Origin: Candidatus Thorarchaeota archaeon
GTDB taxonomy: Archaea > Asgardarchaeota > Thorarchaeia > Thorarchaeales > Thorarchaeaceae
Reading direction: 5' to 3'
Assembly (NCBI GenBank): GCA_019057475.1
Contig: DXJO01000010.1
Location: forward strand, 293,460 to 357,459
DNA length: 64,000 nucleotides
Part shown: in pieces, positions 1-8,616 of the stretch
Layout of the letters: each line of letters opens with the position of its first letter
Numbering within the stretch: the first letter of the stretch is position 1
Notes under the pieces: model-generated
Told to the model about the DNA's origin: nothing
What the model saw: only the letters and a program-made list of their open reading frames with translations
Database searches by the model: none
Program-made: the position numbers and the translations under genes

Positions 1-270
1 GGTATGGTCGCGTGAATAGACAATGACCTTGCTAGCACCATATGCGGGGCCATCCATAACTATGCCACTGTCTAGAGGGAACGGAGGAAAATCAGGTGAA
101 AGAGCAGGGAACTTATTGTCAAGAGTGAGCACCTCCCACTCTCCCTGGGTTTCTGGCTGCCCTGGACAAAATGGACACTCATGGTACTGTTCCTGAAATG
201 GTCTACTGGCTCTCTCCTTGGTCACTATGATCCATTCGCCAAGCATCGGATTGAATCGTACTCTACTCAT
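1..270 (-). CDS. galT: Galactose-1-phosphate uridylyltransferase, N-terminal part (truncated by window edge)
   Basis: Not in ORF track. Reverse-strand translation from ATG at 270: MSRVRFNPMLGEWIIVTKERASRPFQEQYHECPFCPGQPETQGEWEV..., matching the GalT N-terminus (RxNPLxGEW... CPxCPG). Confidence 0.8.
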   Translation of the reverse strand, partial: MSRVRFNPMLGEWIIVTKERASRPFQEQYHECPFCPGQPETQGEWEVLTLDNKFPALSPDFPPFPLDSGIVMDGPAYGASKVIVYSRDHT

Positions 271-335
271 AGTTGGCACACCACTATGAGCTGGCGGAAT
301 AATATCGCAGATTAAGGTGTTACGGAGCGGTCATC

Positions 336-1154
336 GTGTATTCTATAAGGTGCAGCAGTGAGAATCACGGTGCATTGACGAACGCGGATAGAATTGCAAG
401 CCTGGAGGAGCTGGCTTACAATGCATGGACTGCTTGTTATGTTGAACAATATGGTCAGTGGTTTCTACGAGCAGACGAAGGCGTAACCAGGCGGGCAAAC
501 AGTGTGTTTCCTTTTGGAGCGCCTCCAACAAGCAACCTGCAGGACGCAGTAGAACACTGCATCGGTTTCTACAAGAAACGTGATATCCTGCCAAGATTCC
601 AAGTAACATCGGCAAGCAAGCCAGACGGATTGGACAAGAGCCTTGAAGACATTGGCTTCGCGTTTGAGATGAGAACCTACCTGCAAACTGCTCCAATAGA
701 AAAACTCCTTCACTTCGAGCCAACCATCAGAGTAGAAATTCTGAGGGACCCCGTACCAGTCTGGATTCAAACATATGCGGAGGCAGGAGGATTCGGAAAG
801 CATTCCATGAAAATTCGAGAAGGCATCTTTAGGCGCACCGCTCTAGACAAGGCCTTTGCCTTGGCCAAAACTGACGAAGATGGTATGGGGGCTGGGCTTG
901 GTGTCTTGGAAGGGGATTGGCTTGGACTATTCGGCATTGAAACCCTTCCAAGTCAGCGAAGAAAGGGGGTTGCTATTGCTGTGAACCATGCCCTTGCATC
1001 ATGGGGCGCCCAGCGAGGCGCCAGAAGAGTGTACCTTCAGGTGGAGGCTAGCAATGATTCTGCCCTGAAGCTATACAGCAAGATGGGTTTCGAAACGGAG
1101 TATCACTACTGGTATCGAACGCTCGGTCTCGACACTGCTGCTGATTCGCCTTGA
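336..1154 (+). CDS. GNAT family N-acetyltransferase
   Basis: C-terminal GNAT core: LFGIETLPSQRRKGVAIAVNHALASWGAQRGARRVYLQVEASNDSALKLYSKMGFETEYHYWYR. Confidence 0.8.
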   Translation: MYSIRCSSENHGALTNADRIASLEELAYNAWTACYVEQYGQWFLRADEGVTRRANSVFPFGAPPTSNLQDAVEHCIGFYKKRDILPRFQVTSASKPDGLDKSLEDIGFAFEMRTYLQTAPIEKLLHFEPTIRVEILRDPVPVWIQTYAEAGGFGKHSMKIREGIFRRTALDKAFALAKTDEDGMGAGLGVLEGDWLGLFGIETLPSQRRKGVAIAVNHALASWGAQRGARRVYLQVEASNDSALKLYSKMGFETEYHYWYRTLGLDTAADSP

Positions 1155-1156
1155 AG

Positions 1157-1933
1157 CTAGATCCTTTCCACCCACGCTTCGTACTCTGACTTGATTCGAG
1201 CGGCCTCATCAGTGTCGCCGAAGTCAGCTGGGCTTACTGTGATGTCTTCTCCGTCCGTGATCACTTCTATGACCATCGTTCCTGGAGCTTCTATTTTGAT
1301 ACCTGCTTTGCCATCTCTCTCGAATCGTTCAGTGTAGACAAGATCTGCGTTTTTCATTGTAGCGAGCAGAAGGAATGCAGTCTTCCTGTCCGCAAGTGAA
1401 CCTGGAAGTTTAGGTGCAGGCTTAGCTATTTGCACCGGTTCGTGTACTGGTTCTGGTACAGGTTCCGGTTCTGCAGCCGCAGGTTTCAATTCAATTGCTG
1501 GTCTTGGCTCCGGACGAGGTGCTTGCGCTCGCGCCGCCTCAGGTGAACCGGGTATCGGCTCGGAGCTTTCCTTTGCCTTTCCAGGAAACGCAAGATACTT
1601 GTCCTCAAAATTAAACTTGCCCTGCAATGCGGCCTTGAAAGCAGCAATGTCCTCAGCCACTTTTCGATCGCTGTCGTTCTTCTCGTTCATCTCAGCTATC
1701 CTTGAAGTCGCCATACCTATGGTCGTGATGCCAATCTTGAATCCCGATCTCTGGAAGAATTTGCTCATCCGCAGCGCGTGCATTCTGGTTGGCATACTTA
1801 CGTTTCGTCCAATCCACAGCCAGCAAACATCGTTCAATTCATCCAATACAATGAGTGCATTATCGCTGGTCACAAGGTGCGGGTTGAGCTTCACAGGCGA
1901 TAACTCACCAGCATCATCCTGCAACATCAACAT
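1157..1933 (-). CDS. Gelsolin-like domain protein with Pro/Glu-rich linker and C-terminal domain of unknown function
   Basis: N-terminal LVTSDNALIVLDELNDVCWLWIGRNVSMPTRMHALRMSKFFQRSGFKIG resembles the gelsolin core (hydrophobic strand - D - W(I/V)G(K/R) - S - helix with A). Confidence 0.55.
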   Translation of the reverse strand: MLMLQDDAGELSPVKLNPHLVTSDNALIVLDELNDVCWLWIGRNVSMPTRMHALRMSKFFQRSGFKIGITTIGMATSRIAEMNEKNDSDRKVAEDIAAFKAALQGKFNFEDKYLAFPGKAKESSEPIPGSPEAARAQAPRPEPRPAIELKPAAAEPEPVPEPVHEPVQIAKPAPKLPGSLADRKTAFLLLATMKNADLVYTERFERDGKAGIKIEAPGTMVIEVITDGEDITVSPADFGDTDEAARIKSEYEAWVERI

Positions 1934-2276
1934 GAAGGGTCTTCTAGAGAGTGCTTTTGGAGAAATTATGGTCGCCTCCTATACTAAGTGTCCACTCTAT
2001 TCTTCTAGGTACTGCCATTTAACAGATTTGTGGACAGACTCCATCATTTCCGGATTGCAAGGCTATTGTAGTAGAACCCCTGTCTGTTAACGACCTGATG
2101 CAAATGTCCTGGATCGCGACTGCTGATAACTCATGCCCTAGACTCTGATATGATGTCTTCTAGGAGAACCACACTACGAAAAAACAGAAGCTGGACCGAG
2201 AAACACATTGGTGTCAACTTCAGTCCGGTGGAAACGCGACTTCCATTAAGGGAGCGGCAGGAATAAGAGGATTCTA

Positions 2277-2429
2277 CTACTTCATTGCAAACCTGGGGCA
2301 TTTTTCCTTAGTTATGCCAGGGGTTTCACAGGGTTTCTGCATTCCTGTGTAGAATTTGAATCCATCCACACCGCAAGTGCCATCTTTTGCATTGTATTCC
2401 GGGCAAGTCATTATTTCTTTCACCAGCAT
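2277..2429 (-). CDS. Small Cys-containing protein (50 aa), unknown function
   Basis: Below the ORF-track size cut-off. ATG to TAG: MLVKEIMTCPEYNAKDGTCGVDGFKFYTGMQKPCETPGITKEKCPRFAMK, with four Cys in a zinc- or Fe-S-like spacing. Confidence 0.5.
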   Translation of the reverse strand: MLVKEIMTCPEYNAKDGTCGVDGFKFYTGMQKPCETPGITKEKCPRFAMK

Positions 2430-2579
2430 TGGTCAAGTCCTGCATCTCCCAGAGGGTAGTCAAGACTTGCACTCGTCGTTTCTAGTCGCCGCATATTAAC
2501 GTTATTCGGTTAGCCTCCCGTTTGCGAAATCACGTCGAAATCGATACGATGCATACATTCGTTTGGATGCGCCACTCCT

Positions 2580-3458
2580 TCAAAGGAATCCGCTTTCCTG
2601 CAGCACACTCCTGAGTAGATCAGGCTCGTCCGTGAATATGCCATCTACGTCAAGATTCACGAGCCACTTCATTGTAGGCGCATCGTTGATTGTCCACACA
2701 TGAACGGCGATGTTTCTGTCATGTGCCGCTTGCACGAATCTAGAGTCGACAACGGTAGTCTTTCCATCCTTAATGGGAACCTGAAAAGCCCTGTACGTGG
2801 GAGTTCTGACGAGCAAGCGCAATACGTGCAACTTGAGTCCGATGACAAACCGCTTCACTTCTCCTGGGTGTGCGCTCGTGGCAACCGTTGGGAATACTTT
2901 TCGGAATTGTTCAAGTTGAAAATCATGAAACGATGCCACAATCACCGATTCTTCTCTACCATGGCTTCGAATCTCTTTTGCAAGCAAGCTGGGGGCTTCT
3001 GGGTCTTTATCCTTAATGTCGAGGTTGAATCGCATGTCGGGAAACTCTGCAAATGCATCCCTTAGGGTGAGCAGTCTGAGCCCCTTCCCTCTGAAGGGGA
3101 ATGTGTTTCCCCCATCAGGTGTGAAGGTATGACCCACATCGATATTCAGAAGTTCCTCCAAGGTGTAGTCACAGATTCGTCCTTTCTGACCTGTGGTTCG
3201 GATCAGGTCATCATCATGGAACAGCACGAATTCCCTGTCCTTAGTGAGATGAAGGTCTGTTTCGAGCAGGTCCACTCCAATCTCGATTGCACTTCTCATC
3301 GACAGCATTGAGTTCTCCGGAACAGCAGCGGAGTCGCCTCTATGCGCCATTATCAATGGGCGCTCCCTCTCAAAAACCCGCGAACCCATCATATAATGGG
3401 TTGGGGAATGGCCACGAATAAATCCTCTCTTTGGGCAGTCTTTCACTGTCTGACACAA
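2580..3458 (-). CDS. Glycerophosphodiester phosphodiesterase (start may be internal, near 3392)
   Basis: PLIMAHRGDSAAVPENSMLSMRSAIEIGVDLLETDLHLTKDREFVLFHDDDLIRTT is the GDPD HRG...PENT...E.D motif set. Confidence 0.9.
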   Translation of the reverse strand: MCQTVKDCPKRGFIRGHSPTHYMMGSRVFERERPLIMAHRGDSAAVPENSMLSMRSAIEIGVDLLETDLHLTKDREFVLFHDDDLIRTTGQKGRICDYTLEELLNIDVGHTFTPDGGNTFPFRGKGLRLLTLRDAFAEFPDMRFNLDIKDKDPEAPSLLAKEIRSHGREESVIVASFHDFQLEQFRKVFPTVATSAHPGEVKRFVIGLKLHVLRLLVRTPTYRAFQVPIKDGKTTVVDSRFVQAAHDRNIAVHVWTINDAPTMKWLVNLDVDGIFTDEPDLLRSVLQESGFL

Positions 3459-3501
3459 ATGAAGAGCACGGGAGCACGCACGTGCTCCGGTACTATTTTG
3501 T

Positions 3502-4455
3502 TCACTCGATACCGCACTTCTTCTTTAGAATCTCCCAGTCATCATTGACCTGTTCTTGGAGACTCTTCTTGAAGTCCGCCCACTCAGGCTTGAAGAGATG
3601 CTTAAACTGGCCTTGGGTCTTCCAGTAGTCGTCAAGTGGTCTGAGCTCCTTCAGGCGCCTGCTGGGTCCGGACATCTTGTACTCAGTCCCGTTGAATATC
3701 TCGTACAGCGGGTGCAGTCCGACCTCCATCGCAAGCTTCGCAAGCTCCATGCTCTTGCCTGTCTGAGACCTCCAGCCTCTGGGACAGGGTGAGAATGCGT
3801 GGATGAAAGCAGGCCCCTCAACCTCGAGAGCTTTGCGGAACTTCGTAATGAAATCCCGATGATGGTACGGATTAACTGTTGCAACATATGGAGTTCTGTG
3901 GGCCGCGACAATCTCTGCAAGAGGCTTCTTACGTTGCTCTTTTCCTGGTGAAACCTTTCCAGCCCACGAGGTGGTCGTTTCCTGGCCAGGGAACGTTCCT
4001 CCGGACCTCTGGATGCCAGTGTTCTGGTAGGCGCCATTGTCGTAGCACATATACACGATGTCATGGCCTCTCTCTAGCATCCCCGAGATTGCTCCGAATC
4101 CGATGTCGAAGGTTCCGCCGTCACCGCCGATGGCGATCACATCAACGTGTTCTTTGCTCCATCTTCCCTTCTCTCTCATCACATCAACGGCTTCTATAAC
4201 ACCGGATGCAACAGCTGCTGCATTCTCGAAAGCCACGTGAATCCACGGGAGTTTCCACGCAGTATACGGGTAGATTGTTGTTGCAACCTCAAGGCATCCT
4301 GTGACCTCGCAAACGATGGTGGGGCCTCTCAGGGCCATTCCCATCAGCTTGACTATTGTTGGTGCAGCGCATCCTGCACACATCCTGTGACCAGAGGTAA
4401 GAATTTCCGGCTTCTTGAGCATGTCCTTCAGTTTGAGTGCTGCTGGTTCCGTCAT
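3502..4455 (-). CDS. porB: 2-oxoacid (pyruvate-type):ferredoxin oxidoreductase beta subunit (TPP-binding)
   Basis: GHRMCAGCAAPTIVKL; GGDGGTFDIGFGAISGMLERGHDIVYMCYDNGAYQNTG; adjacent A/D/G subunits. Confidence 0.9.
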   Translation of the reverse strand: MTEPAALKLKDMLKKPEILTSGHRMCAGCAAPTIVKLMGMALRGPTIVCEVTGCLEVATTIYPYTAWKLPWIHVAFENAAAVASGVIEAVDVMREKGRWSKEHVDVIAIGGDGGTFDIGFGAISGMLERGHDIVYMCYDNGAYQNTGIQRSGGTFPGQETTTSWAGKVSPGKEQRKKPLAEIVAAHRTPYVATVNPYHHRDFITKFRKALEVEGPAFIHAFSPCPRGWRSQTGKSMELAKLAMEVGLHPLYEIFNGTEYKMSGPSRRLKELRPLDDYWKTQGQFKHLFKPEWADFKKSLQEQVNDDWEILKKKCGIE

Positions 4456-5669
4456 TATTTGCGCACCCCCATTGTTTCATAGAGAGGAGCTTTTCCTTTC
4501 TTGAGATACTCCTTCGTCTTCTCGTATCCCTCGACTATCGTTGTTGGTGGACAATCTCGACCACCGAGACCTATCACGAAGTCAACGACCATAGGCCTCT
4601 TCTCGAGATCATAGAGTGCGGTTCTGAGCTCCAAAGCTAGTGGATTTGATGGTGCCCCAAATGAGCGGCACTTCTCAAACACAATCACAGCCTTGGCGTT
4701 CTTAACTACCTCAACAATCTCCTTCGTTGGGAACGGTCTGAACATCCTTAGTCTGAGGACACCAACCTTCTCGCCCTTCTCGCGCAGAACATCCACAGTA
4801 GCCTTCGCAGTACCACCGGGTGTGCTGTGCGTGAAGATGATAATCTCAGCATCATCAGTCCTGTATTCCTCAAACATGCCATACCTGCGACCGGTCATCT
4901 TCTCGAAATCAGTTTCGACCTGCGCAAATACTTCTGGGACTGCTTCCATGGCCCTCTCCTGCTGCTCCTTGAACTCGAAGTAGTAGTCAGTTAGAGCCAA
5001 TGGTCCCATTGTTATTGGATTGTCCGGGTCCAGCTTGATGAATGGCTCGCGGACTCCCAGGAAGTTTTCCACTGCCTTCGTCGGAAGCATCTCGACACGC
5101 TCGACGTTATGGCTCAGAATGAAGCCGTCGATGCACACCATGATTGGTAGGAGTACCTTGTGATCCTCTGCAATCTTGAACGCCATAATGGTCGTGTCAT
5201 AAGCCTCTTGGCAGCTCTGTGTGTAAATTTGAATGAAGCCGCTGTCGCGCGCGCCGTAGGTATCTGACCAATCGTTGTGAATGTTGATTGGTCCCGACAA
5301 TGCCCTGTTCGCTACGGTGAAGATAATGGGCATCCTCATCGAAGCTGCACAGTATAGGATTTCCCACATTAGGGCAAGTCCAGCAGATGCCGATGCAGTA
5401 GCTACTCTGGCTCCCACAGCTGAGGCTCCAATACAGGCTGACATTGCGCTGTGCTCGGACTCCACTGGGATGACCCTACAGTGTACCTCCCCGTTTGCTG
5501 CAAATTTCTGATAGTCTTCCACAATTATGGTTTGCGGAGTTATAGGGTACGCCGCAAGAACGTCAAGGTCACACTGCTTCAACGCGTGAGCGATGGCAGC
5601 GTCACCGGTGAGCCCTTCGATTGCTATTTGGTCCTTGGGTATTCTCTTGACTGCTGTCATCCTATTCAT
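4455..5669 (-). CDS. porA: 2-oxoacid (pyruvate-type):ferredoxin oxidoreductase alpha subunit
   Basis: LTGDAAIAHALKQCDLDVLAAYPITPQTIIVEDYQKF; SEHSAMSACIGASAVGARVATASASAGLALMWEILY. Confidence 0.92.
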   Translation of the reverse strand: MNRMTAVKRIPKDQIAIEGLTGDAAIAHALKQCDLDVLAAYPITPQTIIVEDYQKFAANGEVHCRVIPVESEHSAMSACIGASAVGARVATASASAGLALMWEILYCAASMRMPIIFTVANRALSGPINIHNDWSDTYGARDSGFIQIYTQSCQEAYDTTIMAFKIAEDHKVLLPIMVCIDGFILSHNVERVEMLPTKAVENFLGVREPFIKLDPDNPITMGPLALTDYYFEFKEQQERAMEAVPEVFAQVETDFEKMTGRRYGMFEEYRTDDAEIIIFTHSTPGGTAKATVDVLREKGEKVGVLRLRMFRPFPTKEIVEVVKNAKAVIVFEKCRSFGAPSNPLALELRTALYDLEKRPMVVDFVIGLGGRDCPPTTIVEGYEKTKEYLKKGKAPLYETMGVRK

Positions 5670-5958
5670 TCTCCATCCTTATGCTGTCAGTTGGACATTG
5701 GTTAGCACAAATTCCGCAGCCCTTACAATATTCCAGATCGAACTCGTAGATGTACTTCCCATCCTTTTCGATGAGTTTAACCGAATTATCCGGGCAGTAG
5801 ATCCAACAGAGGCCGCAGGTTCCATTCTTGACCCAGAGACAGGTTTCGTCCGTATGGATTGGACGTTGTGCACGCCAACCACCGGTCTTGTACTTCGTTG
5901 CGTTGCCTGGCTCGATGATATTGCCAGCCATTGGTATTTCGTTGTATTTCTCGCTCAT
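5662..5958 (-). CDS. porD: 2-oxoacid:ferredoxin oxidoreductase delta subunit (2x[4Fe-4S] ferredoxin)
   Basis: CGLCWIYCPDNSV and CKGCGICANQCPTDSI; same strand, overlapping porA. Confidence 0.9.
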   Translation of the reverse strand: MSEKYNEIPMAGNIIEPGNATKYKTGGWRAQRPIHTDETCLWVKNGTCGLCWIYCPDNSVKLIEKDGKYIYEFDLEYCKGCGICANQCPTDSIRMENE

Positions 5959-6530
5959 CCTGTCTGAGCCTCCTCTATAGCTCTCTCCATTGCAGCTTTG
6001 TTCAATTGGCCAACCTTTCCGGGATATCGTTCGATAACCTCATTGATGACTGTCTCGATCTTGACAGTCCCGGTAGCCATCACTGCCGCTGCCATGGTGG
6101 GCATGTTGTAGAACGGACGCCCCATGATATCCATGGCAATGGTACTAGCGTCGACCGTAACCACCTTTCCACCCATGAAGTTGAACTTCTTACGCATCTC
6201 CTCAGGACTCTTGTCTGTATTGAGAACAAGAATACCATCTTCTTTCAGCCCCTCGGCAGGGTTCACTACATCAAGCAGAGTTGGGTCAATGCAGACCACG
6301 ACGTCTGGCTTGTAGACCTGAGCGTACACCTGAATCGGTTTCTTGCTTATCCTCAGGAATGCTCTAACAGGTGCTCCCGTGCGTTCGGGACCGAACTCTG
6401 GGAACGCCTGTATGTAGTTACCCTCCGCAAGGGCAGCCTTTCCTAGCATCTGGTTGCTGGTGATCACTCCCTGACCGCCGCGCCCGTGCCAACGGAATTC
6501 TGTAATGCCTTTTGCGAAGTCAAGCGCCAT
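5955..6530 (-). CDS. porG: 2-oxoacid:ferredoxin oxidoreductase gamma subunit
   Basis: MALDFAKGITEFRWHGRGGQGVITSNQMLGKAALAEGNYIQAFPEFGPERTGAPVRAF; start set to ATG at 6530 (track ORF extends to 6575). Confidence 0.9.
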   Translation of the reverse strand: MALDFAKGITEFRWHGRGGQGVITSNQMLGKAALAEGNYIQAFPEFGPERTGAPVRAFLRISKKPIQVYAQVYKPDVVVCIDPTLLDVVNPAEGLKEDGILVLNTDKSPEEMRKKFNFMGGKVVTVDASTIAMDIMGRPFYNMPTMAAAVMATGTVKIETVINEVIERYPGKVGQLNKAAMERAIEEAQTG

Positions 6531-6860
6531 TGTATTCTCACCTAGGTGATGGCGCAGGCACCAGTGGAAATGCACTTATGTATTGTGGCGTAGCCTTCTA
6601 AGCTTTGAAGCAGGTCAACAGTATTCTTTCAGAGATATTGCTAGGTCACTCTTGCGCCAGAATCAGGAAGTTGTCCGAGAGCGGCCAAGATATCGGCCGT
6701 GAGCATCAGGGTCAGAAGAGGAGAACTGGAACGCAATGAGCTACGCTGCATCTTCATCATCGAACTGGCCGCTCCAGCCATTCATTACGTACGCTTTGGA
6801 AATTGTACTGTAACTCACGTCATTCCCTATCAATGAGAACTAACATTAATAGACTAACTG

Positions 6861-8105
6861 TCAACGCATCTTCTTCACAGCCAGAAGCACAATGGCGACC
6901 AACACGACACTAACCAACGATGCGGCGGCCACCAGTTCGGTTCCAGTCCCTCCAAAAACATCCGCTATTATATTCGCATTTACCGTATCATTGACAACGT
7001 TTCCAAAAGCATCATAGACAAAGAGGGTGAAATTGTGCAGACCCAACTGTGCACCTGTCAGGTGAATCTCTATATCCTCGCCATCCCAGACTACCGTTAT
7101 GAATAAATTGCCATCTTTATGGAGGGCATACTCGTACGGAAACTCATCTCTTGGGGTCCAAGCAACGTTCGCGCCTGATGAGTCCTGCTCAAATATCACG
7201 TCTGACGGACTGTTGATTGTTGGCGCACTTGTGTCGTTCAGAATATGCGGGTGCCTGTCAACGGAGAATGCTGATCCAAGCTCAATCTCGTATGATCCAT
7301 CATTGTCATAATCGGTCCAATAATTCCCTATGCTTACATTATCATCCCATAGGTTATCTTGGCCGTTATCTTCAGCATTACTCTCTTGAGTGCCCGGGTA
7401 CAGCTCCCCGTTCCAACCTACGCTATTCGCATAGATTGAGCAGTTGTATGTGTTCGCATCCAGAGAAACCCCCCTCAACACATTGCGATAGATCTTGTTA
7501 CCAACAATAGAGCAATTACCAGACCATCCAACGTCGATTCCATAGCTGTTGCTGAAGATTGTACTGTTGGATATCGAGATGCGATGCGACCAGTCAAGGT
7601 TGACACCTCTATTGCAGCCATAGACAGTGATATTATCAATGGTGCAGTCGCTCGACTGGACGAGCCATAGCCCCTCGCCTGACTGAACTATCTTGCACCT
7701 CTCCACACGGCCAAAATCAACTTGGTTGAGCCGAATGGCCGCCGAATACTGCACTGATTTGAAGTAGCAATCCCTGATAACAAAGAACACCGAAGTTGTG
7801 AATATTGAAATGCAATAGCCATCGGCTGTGATATTCAGACCCTCGATGATGTATGGGTCATCCTTGGTGCCACTGCCAGAGAAATCCCAGGCAGTGAAGC
7901 CATCATCACTGTCAATTACGATTGGGAAGTGCGCCTCATAGGCTTCTAGAAACGGAATGGATGTCTGTGCTAAGGTGGACGCCATGACTTGATGACCTTG
8001 GCTCCACTGTAGACCTGTCATGGTTAGGATGAAAATCAGACAACATAATACTACTCTACGCCTGCTTATCACATGGGACGCCTCCGTACGTTGACTATGG
8101 TTCAA
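6861..8105 (-). CDS. Secreted/membrane-anchored NosD-like right-handed beta-helix protein with one Ig-like module and C-terminal TM
   Basis: N-terminal signal-like segment, repeats such as CTIDNITVYGCNRGVNLDWSHRISISNSTIFSNSYGIDV, GNYWTDYDNDG motif, C-terminal hydrophobic helix plus KK. Confidence 0.75.
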   Translation of the reverse strand: MNHSQRTEASHVISRRRVVLCCLIFILTMTGLQWSQGHQVMASTLAQTSIPFLEAYEAHFPIVIDSDDGFTAWDFSGSGTKDDPYIIEGLNITADGYCISIFTTSVFFVIRDCYFKSVQYSAAIRLNQVDFGRVERCKIVQSGEGLWLVQSSDCTIDNITVYGCNRGVNLDWSHRISISNSTIFSNSYGIDVGWSGNCSIVGNKIYRNVLRGVSLDANTYNCSIYANSVGWNGELYPGTQESNAEDNGQDNLWDDNVSIGNYWTDYDNDGSYEIELGSAFSVDRHPHILNDTSAPTINSPSDVIFEQDSSGANVAWTPRDEFPYEYALHKDGNLFITVVWDGEDIEIHLTGAQLGLHNFTLFVYDAFGNVVNDTVNANIIADVFGGTGTELVAAASLVSVVLVAIVLLAVKKMR

Positions 8106-8114
8106 CGTGATGTC

Positions 8115-8463
8115 TTATGGTATCGGTCGCTTCTTGAAGATTATGAATAGCACGATTGCAGCAATGATAACACCCCCGCCTGCAAGGATGAGGAACTCGA
8201 CACTGAAACCGCCAATAGGGTCCAATGGGAAATCGGGTGTTCCGTTTGGTAGGACGTTGGGATATCTGTCTACACTGTGAGCATCGCTGTCAATCGTATG
8301 CTCCCCCGTTCCATTATAGTCGCTCCATCAGTTGCCTATGTCTATGCCATTGTCCCATTCCTCAGTAAACAAGATTGAGCTTGCAGTCACACTATCCAAT
8401 CCTGCAAAACGAATGTATGATTCTCTCGGGTTTAGAATTCTCAGCGAAGCTTCCACTTTCATT
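8115..8463 (-). pseudogene. Decayed C-terminal fragment of the NosD-like beta-helix family (in-frame stop)
   Basis: Reverse-strand reading: MKVEASLRILNPRESYIRFAGLDSVTASSILFTEEWDNGIDIGN*WSDYNGTGEHTIDSDAHSVDRYPNVLPNGTPDFPLDPIGGFSVEFLILAGGGVIIAAIVLFIIFKKRPIP*. Homologous to the GNYWTDY...SVDRHPH...TM end of the neighbouring gene. Confidence 0.65.
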
Positions 8464-8548
8464 TGGATGAGATGAACCGAGTACACTTCATACTTTTTGA
8501 CGATTCTTGAGAATTCATGATCCAGATACTGACTACGAACTTCGGAAG

Positions 8549-8557
8549 ATATTTAAT
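8549..8557 (+). promoter_or_regulatory. Possible archaeal TATA box upstream of the 8617 gene
   Basis: atatttaat about 60 nt before the ATG in an AT-rich leader. Confidence 0.3.
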
Positions 8558-8616
8558 GAACTCTCTTGGTGGACACTGTAACAGGGCATTTACTGTTTTT
8601 GTAAGGGTGGATTGGA

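Noticed and set aside
1599-2090. 163-aa plus-strand ORF overlapping the gelsolin-like gene
   Set aside because: Mostly antisense to the gelsolin-like CDS, which has the better-supported composition.
3651-4482. Several overlapping ORFs in porB/porA (3651-4064 -, 3879-4199 +, 4147-4482 +, 4289-4480 -)
   Set aside because: Alternative frames of conserved POR subunits with Arg/Ser/His-biased composition.
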